Source: an uncultured Clostridia bacterium | GTDB taxonomy: Bacteria > Bacillota > Clostridia > Oscillospirales > Ruminococcaceae | Length of the DNA stretch: 64,000 nucleotides | Assembly (NCBI GenBank): GCA_947629335.1 | Contig: CANRDI010000001.1 | Coordinates: 124,001 to 188,000 of the forward strand | Direction: 5' to 3' | Part shown: positions 1 to 8,666 of the stretch, in pieces | How positions within the stretch are numbered: the first letter of the stretch is position 1 | How the letters are laid out: each line of letters begins with the position of its first letter | Program-made: the position numbers and the translations under genes | The notes under the pieces: generated by a model | The model's input: the letters and a program-made list of their open reading frames with translations, nothing else | The model's database searches: none | What the model was told of the DNA's origin: nothing

Positions 1-1
1 A

Positions 2-430
2 AATCCCGATACATTTAGATTTTATCTGCCCAAAAACAATTTCTCTGTGTCTATCTATACTCCTCAGTATAAGTATGAAGGCGAGATGACCTTTAATTTT
101 AATGATAAATTGACTTATATGATCTACGGCTCGGATATTCGTATAAACTATGTAAAGACAGATGCAAATAACGGCAGAAAGCTTGTAATTGTCGGCGACA
201 GCTATGACAATGCGCTTTTCCTTAACCTTACAAACTCATTTGAAGAGATCTGGGTCTGCGATATGAGAGAAACGATAGGCAATACAGTCTACTGTGATGT
301 AAATATTGTTGACTTCATAAACAAAATGCAAGCAACCGATGTTCTTTTCTGCATGGATACATTCAGCGCCGTAGGCACAAACAGAAACGGGCTTAAAAGG
401 CTTCTTGAAAACAAAAATACTGTCGAATAA
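2..430 (+). CDS. C-terminal part of an AlgX/DltD-like SGNH-family protein (5' end outside window)
   Basis: The reading frame is open from base 2 and ends at 430, so the N-terminus lies upstream of the window. About 142 residues are visible. The segment VIVGDSYDNALF looks like the C-terminal half of SGNH-hydrolase-like proteins of the DHHW/AlgX/AlgJ type, where a Gly-Asp-Ser block is followed by a phrase about a protein's fold rather than an enzyme motif; these proteins act outside the membrane in O-acyl transfer to exported polysaccharides. It sits 20 bp before an FkbH-type gene and an acyl carrier protein gene on the same strand, which supports a role in glycan decoration. Family assignment is from the partial sequence only. 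An MBOAT acyltransferase would be expected just upstream (inference). Confidence 0.6.
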   Translation, partial: NPDTFRFYLPKNNFSVSIYTPQYKYEGEMTFNFNDKLTYMIYGSDIRINYVKTDANNGRKLVIVGDSYDNALFLNLTNSFEEIWVCDMRETIGNTVYCDVNIVDFINKMQATDVLFCMDTFSAVGTNRNGLKRLLENKNTVE

Positions 431-450
431 CTTAGCGTTCGGGGGAAATT

Positions 451-2232
451 ATGCTTAAAGAACTTACGCCGCCGTTTGACGGCACTATGATACTTCGGGA
501 CAAGAAAAAGCTGCTGAGAATTTTGAAAGAGCATGAGAGCGAAGCTGTAAAGCTGAGAATTGCTGTACTCGGCGGCTCGACGACTTCGGATATAGTAAAG
601 GTACTTGAATTGTTTTTAAGACAGCGCGGGATTGTTCCCGAATTTTACGAGAGCGAATATGCACAGTATTATAACGACGCTGTTTTCGGAAATGACGAGC
701 TGAACGAGTTCAAGCCGGAGCTTATCTTCATTCACACAACTATCCGCAACATCGAAAATTTCCCCGAAATATACGATAGCAGGGAAGACGCTGATATAAA
801 ACTTAACAAAGAATATTCGCGCTTTGAGCAGATTTGGACAAGTCTTTCGGAAAAGTATTCATGCCCGATAATTCAGAACAACTTTGAGCTTCCGTTTTAT
901 CGCCTTTTGGGAAACCGCGAGGCGGGAGTTCCTTATGGAAAAATCGACTTTATCACTCGCCTTAACTGTAAGTTTTATGATTATTCGGCTGCACATAAGA
1001 ATTTTTATATAAATGACATAAATTACGTTTCGGCGGCTTACGGACTTGAAAAGTGGTCTCAGCCGCGCTGTTGGCATTTATACAAATATGCTATGGATAT
1101 TGACGCGATACCTGACTTTGCTTTCAATTTGTCGAAGATAATCTGCTCGCTGATGGGCAGAAACAAAAAGGTGCTTGCGCTCGATCTTGACAACACCCTT
1201 TGGGGCGGAGTTATCGGCGACGACGGTCAGTCGGGGATCGAGATAGGAAGTGAAACGAGCGAGGGTCAGACATTTTCCGCCGTTCAAAAGTATCTTAAAG
1301 AACATAAAAAGCTCGGAATATTGCTTACTGTTTGTTCAAAAAATGACCATGAAAACGCTCTGCTCGGCTTAAATCATCCGGACAGCATTTTAAAGCCGGA
1401 GGATTTTGCTTGTATAAAGGCAAATTGGAATGAAAAGTGGATAAATCTTGAAGAAACGGCAAAAGAACTTAATTTGCTGTCGGAGAGCATTGTTTTTGTA
1501 GACGACAATCCCGCCGAGCGTGAGATAGTTCGCGCTCAGCTCCCCGAAGCTGAAGTTGTGGATTTTGACAGCCCCGAAGAGTGCATAAAAGCGCTCGACA
1601 GGCTTGGTTTTTTCGAGGTGACTGCTCTTTCAAAAGATGACGCCGAGCGCAGCGAAATGTACCGCGCAAATGCCGAGAGAGCGTCGCTTGAAAAGAAGTT
1701 TTCAGACTATAACGAGTTCTTGCAAAGTCTTGAAATGAAAGCGCAGATACAAGATTTCGACGAGGTTCATATCCAGCGCATAACTCAGCTCACAAACAAA
1801 AGCAATCAGTTTAATCTCACAACAAAGCGCTATACTCAGACTGAAATGGAAGAGTGTGCAAAAGACCCCGACCGCATAAGGCTTTGCGGTCGGCTTTGTG
1901 ATAAGTTCGGCGACAACGGAATTGTTTCGGTAGTTATCGGGCGAAAGGAAAGGGAAAAACTGCATATCGAGCTGTGGCTTATGAGCTGCCGTGTGCTGAA
2001 GCGCGATATGGAGCTTGCAATGCTCGACGAGCTTGTAAAACAGGCGATAGAGCAGGGAATAACCGAGATTTTCGGTTATTATTATCCGACAAAAAAGAAT
2101 TCTATGGTAAAAGATCTGTATGGAAATTTCGGGTTTGAGAAAATTTCTGACGAAAACGGAAATACCGTTTGGCGTCTTGAAACGGCGGGTTATGAAAACA
2201 AAAATAAAGTAATTTCAGTAAATAAGGAGTGA
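451..2232 (+). CDS. FkbH-like HAD-IIIC family protein (glyceryl-ACP forming type)
   Basis: 593 residues, the full length of FkbH-type proteins. The N-terminal ~220 residues contain an SGNH-like fold start (IAVLGGSTTSD near residue 38). The HAD domain follows, with motif I ALDLDNTLWGG (Asp245 and Asp247) and the later VFVDDNP block near residue 350. The C-terminal ~170 residues resemble a GNAT-like domain. Characterised FkbH homologues take 1,3-bisphosphoglycerate, dephosphorylate it and load a glyceryl unit on an acyl carrier protein; an ACP gene starts 7 bp downstream. The start is ATG after GGGGG at 441-445. The gene very likely works with the upstream SGNH protein. The exact acyl group is inference. 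Confidence 0.85.
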   Translation: MLKELTPPFDGTMILRDKKKLLRILKEHESEAVKLRIAVLGGSTTSDIVKVLELFLRQRGIVPEFYESEYAQYYNDAVFGNDELNEFKPELIFIHTTIRNIENFPEIYDSREDADIKLNKEYSRFEQIWTSLSEKYSCPIIQNNFELPFYRLLGNREAGVPYGKIDFITRLNCKFYDYSAAHKNFYINDINYVSAAYGLEKWSQPRCWHLYKYAMDIDAIPDFAFNLSKIICSLMGRNKKVLALDLDNTLWGGVIGDDGQSGIEIGSETSEGQTFSAVQKYLKEHKKLGILLTVCSKNDHENALLGLNHPDSILKPEDFACIKANWNEKWINLEETAKELNLLSESIVFVDDNPAEREIVRAQLPEAEVVDFDSPEECIKALDRLGFFEVTALSKDDAERSEMYRANAERASLEKKFSDYNEFLQSLEMKAQIQDFDEVHIQRITQLTNKSNQFNLTTKRYTQTEMEECAKDPDRIRLCGRLCDKFGDNGIVSVVIGRKEREKLHIELWLMSCRVLKRDMELAMLDELVKQAIEQGITEIFGYYYPTKKNSMVKDLYGNFGFEKISDENGNTVWRLETAGYENKNKVISVNKE

Positions 2233-2239
2233 AATTATT

Positions 2240-2482
2240 ATGAACAGAGAAGAGATAACAGCGAAGCTCACAGAGGTCTTCCGCGATGTTTTTGACGACG
2301 AGGAAATTCAGCTTTCCGACACGACTACCGCAGACGATATCGACGGGTGGGACAGTCTGGAGCATATAAGTCTTATAGCGGCAGTTGAAAAGGCGTTTAA
2401 AATGCGCTTTACAATGCGCGAAGTAAGCGGAATGAAAAATGTAGGCGAAATGATAGACATTCTTATGCAGAGAGCAAAATAG
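2240..2482 (+). CDS. Acyl carrier protein (phosphopantetheine carrier)
   Basis: 80 residues, the usual ACP length. The carrier motif DGWDSLEHI puts the phosphopantetheine-accepting serine at residue 39, with the four-helix pattern around it. Its ribosome-binding site AAGGAGTG overlaps the stop codon of the FkbH gene, so the two are translationally coupled. This context suggests a dedicated carrier for the FkbH-derived acyl group, as DltC is for D-alanine, rather than the fatty-acid AcpP, which would normally sit beside fab genes. The function of the carried group is inferred from neighbours only. Confidence 0.88.
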   Translation: MNREEITAKLTEVFRDVFDDEEIQLSDTTTADDIDGWDSLEHISLIAAVEKAFKMRFTMREVSGMKNVGEMIDILMQRAK

Positions 2483-2529
2483 ATACGCCTTTTCCCAAAT
2501 GAGAAAGGGCAGTATAAAGCGGTGGAATT

Positions 2530-2892
2530 ATGACAATAAATTATATCCATGAACCTACCGACCTTCAATGCGGACAAGCGGTTCTTGCGATGCTTTTGAA
2601 TACAACTCCCGAAAATATCTGCAAGTATCTTGACAACGAGCGCGAAACAACTCTTAAAGAAATGAAACAGGTGCTTAATGAATACGGAATTGAGATACTG
2701 CCCGAACGAAAGCAAGCCCTGACTAAAGCAGATCTGCCCGAATGTGCGCTTTTAAGTCTTGAAACTCCGCGCTGTTGGCATTGGTCGCTTTATGCAGACG
2801 GAGTTTTTTATGACCCCGAACATGGCGTGCTTTCGGACTTTCCCTTATGCAACAGAAAATACTTTTGGGAGATAATTTTTGACAGCCGCTGA
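2530..2892 (+). CDS. Small C39-like cysteine peptidase domain protein
   Basis: 120 residues. The pattern DLQCGQAVLAML (Cys14), then HWSLYADG (His84) and DPEHG (Asp95), fits the Cys-His-Asp triad of peptidase C39-like domains, which process double-glycine leaders or cleave related substrates. No signal peptide, membrane segment or ABC transporter domain is present, so this is a stand-alone cytosolic domain. It starts 47 bp after the ACP gene, preceded by GGTGG, so it could belong to the same transcript. No double-glycine precursor was seen nearby. A thioester hydrolase or other transfer role on the ACP system is possible but unproven. Confidence 0.65.
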   Translation: MTINYIHEPTDLQCGQAVLAMLLNTTPENICKYLDNERETTLKEMKQVLNEYGIEILPERKQALTKADLPECALLSLETPRCWHWSLYADGVFYDPEHGVLSDFPLCNRKYFWEIIFDSR

Positions 2893-2934
2893 ATATTACG
2901 GTACAATATAAAGAATTTGGAAAGGAACAAACAG

Positions 2935-3432
2935 ATGAATTATTGTTATGAATGTGGAACAAAACTTGTGCCGAAAGAGCTTGAGGGCGAGGGAATAATT
3001 GATTATTGCGAAACCTGTAAAACTTTTCGTTTTCCTATTTTCAATACTGCCGTAAGCATGGAAGTTTTAAGTCCCGACAGAAATAAAATTGTCCTTATAA
3101 AGCAGTATAACAGGGACAAATACATTCTTACAGCGGGTTATGTGAACAGAGGTGAATGTGCTGAGGAAACCGTTGCGCGGGAAGTAAAAGAAGAACTCGG
3201 AATTGAAGTCGGCGATATAAAATTCAACAAGAGCGAGTTTTATGAGCCGAGCAATACGCTTATGCTGAATTTTTCCTGCGTCGCCAAGACAGAAGAACTT
3301 AATATTGCTCAAAAAGAGGTTGATCATGCGGAATGGTTCACAATTGAAGAAATTGAACAAAAGATATTTCAGGGAAGTCTTGCACACAGATTTCTCCATG
3401 AATTTTTAGAAAAGAACAAAGGTGAGAAATGA
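2935..3432 (+). CDS. Nudix hydrolase with N-terminal zinc ribbon
   Basis: 165 residues from the ATG at 2935, chosen because AAAGGA at 2921-2926 is 8 bp before it; an upstream in-frame TTG at 2917 has no such site. Cys4, Cys7, Cys25 and Cys28 form a zinc ribbon like that of NudC-type NADH pyrophosphatases. A complete Nudix box follows (Gly68 to Ile90, fitting GX5EX7REUXEEXGU exactly). The enzyme should hydrolyse a nucleoside diphosphate linked to another moiety; the substrate cannot be told from sequence. The next gene overlaps its stop by four bases, so the two are co-translated. Confidence 0.87.
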   Translation: MNYCYECGTKLVPKELEGEGIIDYCETCKTFRFPIFNTAVSMEVLSPDRNKIVLIKQYNRDKYILTAGYVNRGECAEETVAREVKEELGIEVGDIKFNKSEFYEPSNTLMLNFSCVAKTEELNIAQKEVDHAEWFTIEEIEQKIFQGSLAHRFLHEFLEKNKGEK

Positions 3433-3662
3433 GAGAAATAAAGATAGGCGGAATTTATCGGCATTTCAAAGGAAGATATTATCTTGTTGAAGCGCTGGCT
3501 GAAAATACCGAGACAAATGAGGAAATGGTGATTTACCGCAGCCTTTACGGCGGCGGAAAACTCTGGGCGCGTCCCGTTAAAATGTTTTTGGAGGAGATTG
3601 ACCGCGAAAAATATCCCGACTCAGAACAGCGCCGCAGATTTGAACTTCAGGAGATAGACTGA
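3429..3662 (+). CDS. DUF1653 domain protein
   Basis: 77 residues. The sequence GGIYRHFKGRYYLVEALA followed by TNEEMVIYRSLYGGGKLWARP matches the short DUF1653 family, whose function is unknown. Its ATG overlaps the Nudix stop codon (ATGA), and its TGA overlaps the ATG of the deformylase gene by one base, giving a tightly coupled three-gene unit. No signal peptide or membrane segment is visible. Confidence 0.82.
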   Translation: MREIKIGGIYRHFKGRYYLVEALAENTETNEEMVIYRSLYGGGKLWARPVKMFLEEIDREKYPDSEQRRRFELQEID

Positions 3663-4072
3663 TGGTAAAAGAAATCGTACATGATATGTTTTTCCTGCAA
3701 ATAAAATCGCAGGACGCAGATGAAACTGACTTTCAAACCGCGACCGACCTGCTCGACACATTAAAAGCAAATTCGGAACATTGCGTCGGAATGGCGGCGA
3801 ATATGATAGGTGTATCAAAGAGGATAATTGCCTTTAACGACAATGGCATTTATACAGTTATGTTTAATCCCGAAATAATAAAGTGTTCGGGGATTTATGA
3901 AGCCGAAGAAGGCTGTTTGTCGCTTAGCGGAACTCGTAAAACAAAGCGCTTTAAAATAATAAAGGTAAAGTATCAGAATGCACAGCTTCAGCCGAGATTA
4001 AAAACATATACCGATTTTACGGCGCAGATAATCCAGCACGAGATCGACCATTGCAGCGGGATAATTATATAA
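3662..4072 (+). CDS. Short divergent peptide deformylase
   Basis: 136 residues, shorter than the usual 150-190 of Def proteins. Metal ligands are present: Cys85 in EGCLSL, and His126 and His130 with Glu127 in HEIDH. The first motif reads GMAANMIG (43-50), where the family normally has a Gln at the position now held by Met48; that Gln helps hold the reaction intermediate. The enzyme family removes the formyl group from nascent proteins. Whether this variant is fully active is open; it may be a second, specialised deformylase. It is the last gene of the Nudix-DUF1653 unit. Confidence 0.82.
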   Translation: MVKEIVHDMFFLQIKSQDADETDFQTATDLLDTLKANSEHCVGMAANMIGVSKRIIAFNDNGIYTVMFNPEIIKCSGIYEAEEGCLSLSGTRKTKRFKIIKVKYQNAQLQPRLKTYTDFTAQIIQHEIDHCSGIII

Positions 4073-4133
4073 ACCGAGGCGCTTCGGAATGTAAAAAAAA
4101 ACAGCTCTAACGGATTTGACATTTTATATAAGC

Positions 4134-4163
4134 AAAAACGGCTCTCATTTTTGAGAGCCGTTT
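4134..4163. terminator. Bidirectional intrinsic terminator
   Basis: A perfect 12-bp stem (4136-4147 with 4152-4163) with a TTTT loop has A-rich sequence on one side and T-rich on the other. It separates the convergent deformylase and kinase-like genes and contains the stop codon of the latter. Confidence 0.82.
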
Positions 4164-4747
4164 ATTCTTGCCTTAATATAGTCCTCAAGAAGATCTATCG
4201 TTCCGTCAATACCAAGGCGCGTGCTGTTGATAGAAATATCATAAAGTCTTGAATCGCCCCAGTGAAGTCCCGTGTGATAGTTGTGATAACTTTTTCTTTT
4301 GCGGTCTTTTTTCTCAATAAAAGCCTTTGCTTCATTTTCGTTCATATTATAAAGCTCTTTGATACGCTTTATTTTTGCGCTCATATCTCCGAGAACAAAG
4401 ATCGAAATAAGCCCAGGATATTTTTTTAGCTTTGTTTCGGAACAGCGCCCCACAACGACAAAGGAATCTCCGCTTGCCGCTTTATTTTCAATAAATTCAA
4501 ACTGCATTTCCGCGATATTGTCCTCTATCGAGTTGCTGAAACCCCTTACTCTTCTTGAAATAAGCCTTGATTTGGGAACTTCGTTGTATTTTTCGACCTG
4601 ATCGTGTGAAAGACCTGTCTTTTCGGCAATTTCGGTTATAAGGTGTCTGTCGTAAACAGGAATATCAAACCTCTTCGCAAGTGCCTCTGCAATAACTCTC
4701 CCACCGCTTCCGAACTCGCGCCCGATTGAAATAATGATTTGTGACAT
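4145..4747 (-). CDS. Cytidylate kinase-like P-loop protein
   Basis: 200 residues beginning MSQIIISIGREFGSGG; the GREFGSGGR loop at residues 9-17 and the following YDRHLI are typical of the cytidylate-kinase-like family (PF13189), a group distinct from Cmk of nucleotide metabolism. The expected role is phosphate transfer to a nucleotide or small molecule, but the substrate is unknown. AGGAGGT stands 8 bp before the ATG. It lies 18 bp downstream of the SLC13 permease gene on the same strand and is probably co-transcribed with it. Confidence 0.82.
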   Translation of the reverse strand: MSQIIISIGREFGSGGRVIAEALAKRFDIPVYDRHLITEIAEKTGLSHDQVEKYNEVPKSRLISRRVRGFSNSIEDNIAEMQFEFIENKAASGDSFVVVGRCSETKLKKYPGLISIFVLGDMSAKIKRIKELYNMNENEAKAFIEKKDRKRKSYHNYHTGLHWGDSRLYDISINSTRLGIDGTIDLLEDYIKARINGSQK

Positions 4748-4765
4748 TTTCTGACCTCCTGTATA

Positions 4766-6121
4766 TTAAAGGTATCTTACAAACACATATACTGTTGATA
4801 TTGCAAGAACTATCACTGTCGCAGGCGCAAGTTTTGCGCAGTATTTGCCCCAGGTTATCGGATGACCGTTCTTTGCTGAAACGGATGTTCCCACGACATT
4901 TGCCGACGCTCCTATAGGAGTTGCGCTTCCTCCTATATCCGTGCCAAGTGAAAGCGACCAAGCGAGGGTGCTTATGTTGACGCCTGCTGCTGAGGAAAGG
5001 CTTTGTATAACAGGTACCATTGTTGCGGCAAAAGGAATGTTGTCTACAAAAGCGCTCGCTGCTGCCGATACCCAGATAATTATAGCAACCATAATCATGG
5101 CGTTTCCGTTGCTTATGTTCTTGATAAAATCAGCTATCAGCACGAGAATACCCGTTTCTTCAAGACCGCTTACCACAATAAACAATCCGATAAAGAACAA
5201 AACTGTTTTATAATCGACCTTTTTAATTAGCTCTAAAGATGTTCTTCCCGATGATATAAGCGTTATTATTGCAATAAAAAGACCTATCGTTGCTACAGTC
5301 AGATGCGTGACCGAATGAGTTACAAGGAGTATTACCGCTATACCGAAAATTACGCTGCTGATTATGAAATCCTTTTTGCTTTTGATTGCGTCCTTCGGCT
5401 TCGGAAGTTTTGACATATCAACCGCAGCGCCTTTATTGTTTGAAACAAGTTCTTTTTTGAAAACAATATAAAAATATAAAACGCATACGACAAGACATAT
5501 TCCCGCGGCAACTCCCGTATTTGAGAGAAAATCAAAGAAAGAAAATCCGAGAGAAGTACCGACGATAATATTCGGCGGGTCGCCGCACATTGTCGCAGAG
5601 CCGCCGAGGTTTGCGCAGAATATTTCGGACAGTATCATCGGGACGGGATTGAAATTTAAAAGATGTGCAAGTTCGATCGTAACAGCCGAAAGGAACATTA
5701 TGACCGTAATGCTGTCGATAAACATTGAAAGCACAGCCGACATTATCATAAATGTAATGAAAATCGGGACAGTTCTGCATTTAACAAGATAAGCTATCTT
5801 CAGACACAGCCAGCGGAAAAATCCCGCTCGCGCCATTCCTTCGACCATGACCATCATTCCTGCAATAAAAATAATAGTCGCCCAGTTTATGCCTTTGCTT
5901 TCGCTTTCAGTCACCTGATACCAAAAATCAGTCGTAGCGAAACTTTTTACCGCAAGAGTTTCCCAGATTGCCTCGCCGCTTCTCATGCATATTCCGAATA
6001 CGACAATAATTGTGAGCAGTCCGCAGCCGAGCGTTACATACTGACGTTCTATCTTGTCAAGAACTATCATAATGAACATAACCACAAAAATGATTACTGC
6101 GAAAATAGCCGCCGCAGTCAT
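4766..6121 (-). CDS. SLC13/ArsB-NhaD-type membrane permease
   Basis: 451 residues with about eleven hydrophobic segments. Repeated features of the ion-transporter superfamily are visible: SAVLSMFIDSITVIMF and FVDNIPFAATMVPVI in the two halves, and the GGSATMCGDPPN and GGSATPIGASANV re-entrant loops. Such proteins carry dicarboxylates, citrate, arsenite or sodium; the substrate here cannot be fixed. Start ATG follows GGAGGT. A sigma-A-like promoter is placed at 6176-6204, and the kinase-like gene follows in the same unit. Confidence 0.85.
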   Translation of the reverse strand: MTAAAIFAVIIFVVMFIMIVLDKIERQYVTLGCGLLTIIVVFGICMRSGEAIWETLAVKSFATTDFWYQVTESESKGINWATIIFIAGMMVMVEGMARAGFFRWLCLKIAYLVKCRTVPIFITFMIMSAVLSMFIDSITVIMFLSAVTIELAHLLNFNPVPMILSEIFCANLGGSATMCGDPPNIIVGTSLGFSFFDFLSNTGVAAGICLVVCVLYFYIVFKKELVSNNKGAAVDMSKLPKPKDAIKSKKDFIISSVIFGIAVILLVTHSVTHLTVATIGLFIAIITLISSGRTSLELIKKVDYKTVLFFIGLFIVVSGLEETGILVLIADFIKNISNGNAMIMVAIIIWVSAAASAFVDNIPFAATMVPVIQSLSSAAGVNISTLAWSLSLGTDIGGSATPIGASANVVGTSVSAKNGHPITWGKYCAKLAPATVIVLAISTVYVFVRYL

Positions 6122-6175
6122 AAAAAAGACCTCCGTTGAATTAAACTGAAATATAATATGCTTAATTATGCAAAT

Positions 6176-6204
6176 ATTATATCACATAAATATTCTTAAT
6201 TCAA
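6176..6204 (-). promoter_or_regulatory. Sigma-A-type promoter for the SLC13 permease unit
   Basis: On the minus strand TTGAAT (6204-6199), a 17-bp spacer and a perfect TATAAT (6181-6176) lie about 55 bp before the permease start codon. Confidence 0.7.
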
Positions 6205-6316
6205 CATAATTTTCACGTAAAACTTGAATTTTCGGCTATCTTGATTTATCTTTTCAACTTTATTAAATATTTTTATGCAATTTTTATATATCGGACTTGC
6301 ATAATATTTGAAATTT

Positions 6317-7018
6317 TTATTCTATAACTTCTATCCCTCTTTTGTACACATTTAAAGCTATTATAAGTGAAACCGCATAACAGGGAACACAGGCTATACA
6401 TATCACAGCCACAACAGTCCTTATGCCGTTGTTGTTCGCAAAGTCAAGTATGCTTCCCCAAAGGTCGTTAAAGTTTATAAACGATATATCCCCGAACAAA
6501 ACGTAAATCAGCGCCGCAAACGCTATAACTCCCAAAGATATAAGCCCGCACTTTGAACCTATGCCGTATCCGAAACGGTATATAAACGGAAGTTTTACCG
6601 CGTCAAGTATAACGCATATCCCGAAAAACAGACACATACAAAGAACGGGAAAAGAGCTTGCTTTAAGTTTAAGGATAAACATTGACATAATAATCCCCGA
6701 AATGAGAATGATTAAATTTATTGAAAACAGGTAAACATATTTTGCCGATATCTGCCCTTTGAATGTCTGCGGAGAAGAACAGGCAAAATCCGTCCACGAA
6801 TGTTTTTCGTCGTTTTTAAACATTGAGCCGAAAAAATGCGCGAAAGCAAAATTCATAAGCTGTAAAGCAACGCAAACTGTTTCACTGAACTCAATATCCG
6901 AATTTCCGTAATAAACCGAACACATAACTACCGCCGCAATACTCAGGGCTTGTAACGAAGCCAGAACAAAAAGCGTGCTTTTGTTCAGAAATAATTCTTT
7001 AAAAAGATAGCTTTTCAT
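6317..7018 (-). CDS. ABC-2 type membrane subunit, second permease
   Basis: 233 residues with about six hydrophobic helices and no soluble domain. Its ATG overlaps the stop codon of the preceding permease gene (TAATG). It is the last gene of a four-gene minus-strand unit: GntR regulator, ATPase, two permeases. This arrangement is like the YtrA-type exporters of Firmicutes, which respond to cell-envelope stress. The exported substrate cannot be read from sequence. Nothing clear in the sequence separates its role from that of its sister permease. Confidence 0.72.
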   Translation of the reverse strand: MKSYLFKELFLNKSTLFVLASLQALSIAAVVMCSVYYGNSDIEFSETVCVALQLMNFAFAHFFGSMFKNDEKHSWTDFACSSPQTFKGQISAKYVYLFSINLIILISGIIMSMFILKLKASSFPVLCMCLFFGICVILDAVKLPFIYRFGYGIGSKCGLISLGVIAFAALIYVLFGDISFINFNDLWGSILDFANNNGIRTVVAVICIACVPCYAVSLIIALNVYKRGIEVIE

Positions 7019-7797
7019 TATTTCTCCCTCCTTTTGTAAAGCATTTCGGTTATAAAAAATCCGACCAGTAGAAACGCCGCCGTTATCAAAACGGAGTACG
7101 GAGCGAATGTTTCAAAAGCATTTTTCAGCGCTTCAAACGGTCCTGTATCTGAAACATCTTTTTGGGGTTGAAAAGCAAAATAGGTTTCTATGCCTACTAT
7201 CACCGCCGCAAGCACTGCTGTAAGCATAAGTCCGGCTTTTTCCAAAGAATGAAACATAAGTATAAAAATGTACAAAAGCACCGCTACGGCTGTTCCCAAA
7301 GCAATTCCCGCCAGTATCATTCCCATATCCGAGCGGCTCATTTTTATCCCCGAAACCGCCGAGAAAACAAGCGAATACCCGTAACTTACTACAAAACCCA
7401 GTACATCAAGAACAAAAAATTCAAAGAATTTCACCAGCGCTTTTTTCCGACAGCTTATCGGAGCAGAGCGGTAAAAATATTTCCACGCGGTCTTTTCGTC
7501 GTTTATTGAAACCTGTGCGACCTCTACAGACATAAAAACGGCGCAAAGTATCGGATATATTTTCAGGACAAATCCGAAGTTTTCTTTATATATTCTGAGC
7601 ATTTCGTCTGCGTCGGGCAAATCTTTAAGCCCGGTTTCAAGAAGTATAGTCCTTATGTTTCCATAGTCAAAACTTATGACGACAAGTATTGACAACACAA
7701 AAAACGCAATAAACGAAATAGCCGAAAAAAGTAGGGCTTTCTTTGACATATAAATATCACGGTAAACAAGCCGTAAAAATGAACTCATTATGTCCAC
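7018..7797 (-). CDS. ABC-2 type membrane subunit, first permease
   Basis: 259 residues, about six hydrophobic segments, with a long extracytoplasmic loop after the first (near residues 40-90). ESVEV-like polar stretches and a charged end fit ABC-2 permeases. It overlaps the ATPase gene by ten bases at its start and the second permease by one base at its end, so all three are made together. It is expected to pair with the other permease and the ATPase as one exporter. Confidence 0.74.
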   Translation of the reverse strand: MDIMSSFLRLVYRDIYMSKKALLFSAISFIAFFVLSILVVISFDYGNIRTILLETGLKDLPDADEMLRIYKENFGFVLKIYPILCAVFMSVEVAQVSINDEKTAWKYFYRSAPISCRKKALVKFFEFFVLDVLGFVVSYGYSLVFSAVSGIKMSRSDMGMILAGIALGTAVAVLLYIFILMFHSLEKAGLMLTAVLAAVIVGIETYFAFQPQKDVSDTGPFEALKNAFETFAPYSVLITAAFLLVGFFITEMLYKRREK

Positions 7798-8666
7798 TCC
7801 TTTTTATCCCTGTTCACATAGAACAGCATTATATCTTCGAGCGCGGCTTTTTCAATGACAACTCCGCTGTACTTCCGCTTTGCAGCCGCTCTGTCCGATA
7901 CCAGAACCTCCGCGCCGAAATCGTTTGTCCTTGCGCTTATATAATCTTCTTTGGCAATTTCTTGAAAATCGGCTTTAGAGCATTTTATCATACCGTGATT
8001 TTCAATAATATCGTCCTTGTATCCCGAAAGCAGCATTTTACCTCTGTCGATAAACGCAACACAGTCCGCAATTTTTTCAATATCGCTCGTGATATGCGAG
8101 GACATAAGAATACTTCTCTCGCCGTCCTTCAGATACTCGCGGAATATGTCGAGTATCTCGTTTCTTACTATCGGGTCAAGCCCCGTCGTTGCCTCGTCCA
8201 TAATAAGCAGCTTTGCGTTGTGCGAAAGAGCATAAGCGATTTGAAGCTTCATTTTCATTCCCTTTGATAATTTTCCTATCTTCTTTTTCTTCGGAAGTCC
8301 GAATTTTTCAAGATACGAGAAGTACAGTTTTTCGTCCCATTCGCTGTACATACCTTTCATTACCGTGTTTATCGCGTTTGCGGTAAAGCTGTCGTGAAAC
8401 GGTATCTCGTCAAATACCGCCGAAATATGCTTTTTGATTTCATTTTCGTGCTTGATATGGTCAAGCCCGAAAATTTTTATTTCACCGCTGTCAGGCGCGA
8501 TTATATTCAGAATTGATTTTATCGTCGTTGTCTTGCCCGCGCCGTTTTGACCGATAAAACCGAGTATGCCGCCTTTCGGCAGGTCAAATGATATGCCGTC
8601 AAGTCTAAACCCGTCATATTGCTTTATAATACCATTTATCTCAATTGCATTTTCATAGTCATTCAT
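7788..8666 (-). CDS. ABC transporter ATP-binding protein
   Basis: 292 residues from the ATG at 8666. GGAGGT is 7 bp upstream of it, whereas a longer reading to 8693 lacks a site. Walker A is GQNGAGKTT, the signature is LSKGMKMKL and Walker B LLIMDEATTGLDP; a His switch (SSHI) follows. The protein powers the two downstream permeases. The start lies inside the last codons of the GntR gene (overlap of 8 bases), so the regulator and ATPase are translationally coupled. The C-terminal 80 residues are less conserved, as is usual for drug/bacitracin-type exporters. Confidence 0.92.
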   Translation of the reverse strand: MNDYENAIEINGIIKQYDGFRLDGISFDLPKGGILGFIGQNGAGKTTTIKSILNIIAPDSGEIKIFGLDHIKHENEIKKHISAVFDEIPFHDSFTANAINTVMKGMYSEWDEKLYFSYLEKFGLPKKKKIGKLSKGMKMKLQIAYALSHNAKLLIMDEATTGLDPIVRNEILDIFREYLKDGERSILMSSHITSDIEKIADCVAFIDRGKMLLSGYKDDIIENHGMIKCSKADFQEIAKEDYISARTNDFGAEVLVSDRAAAKRKYSGVVIEKAALEDIMLFYVNRDKKEWT

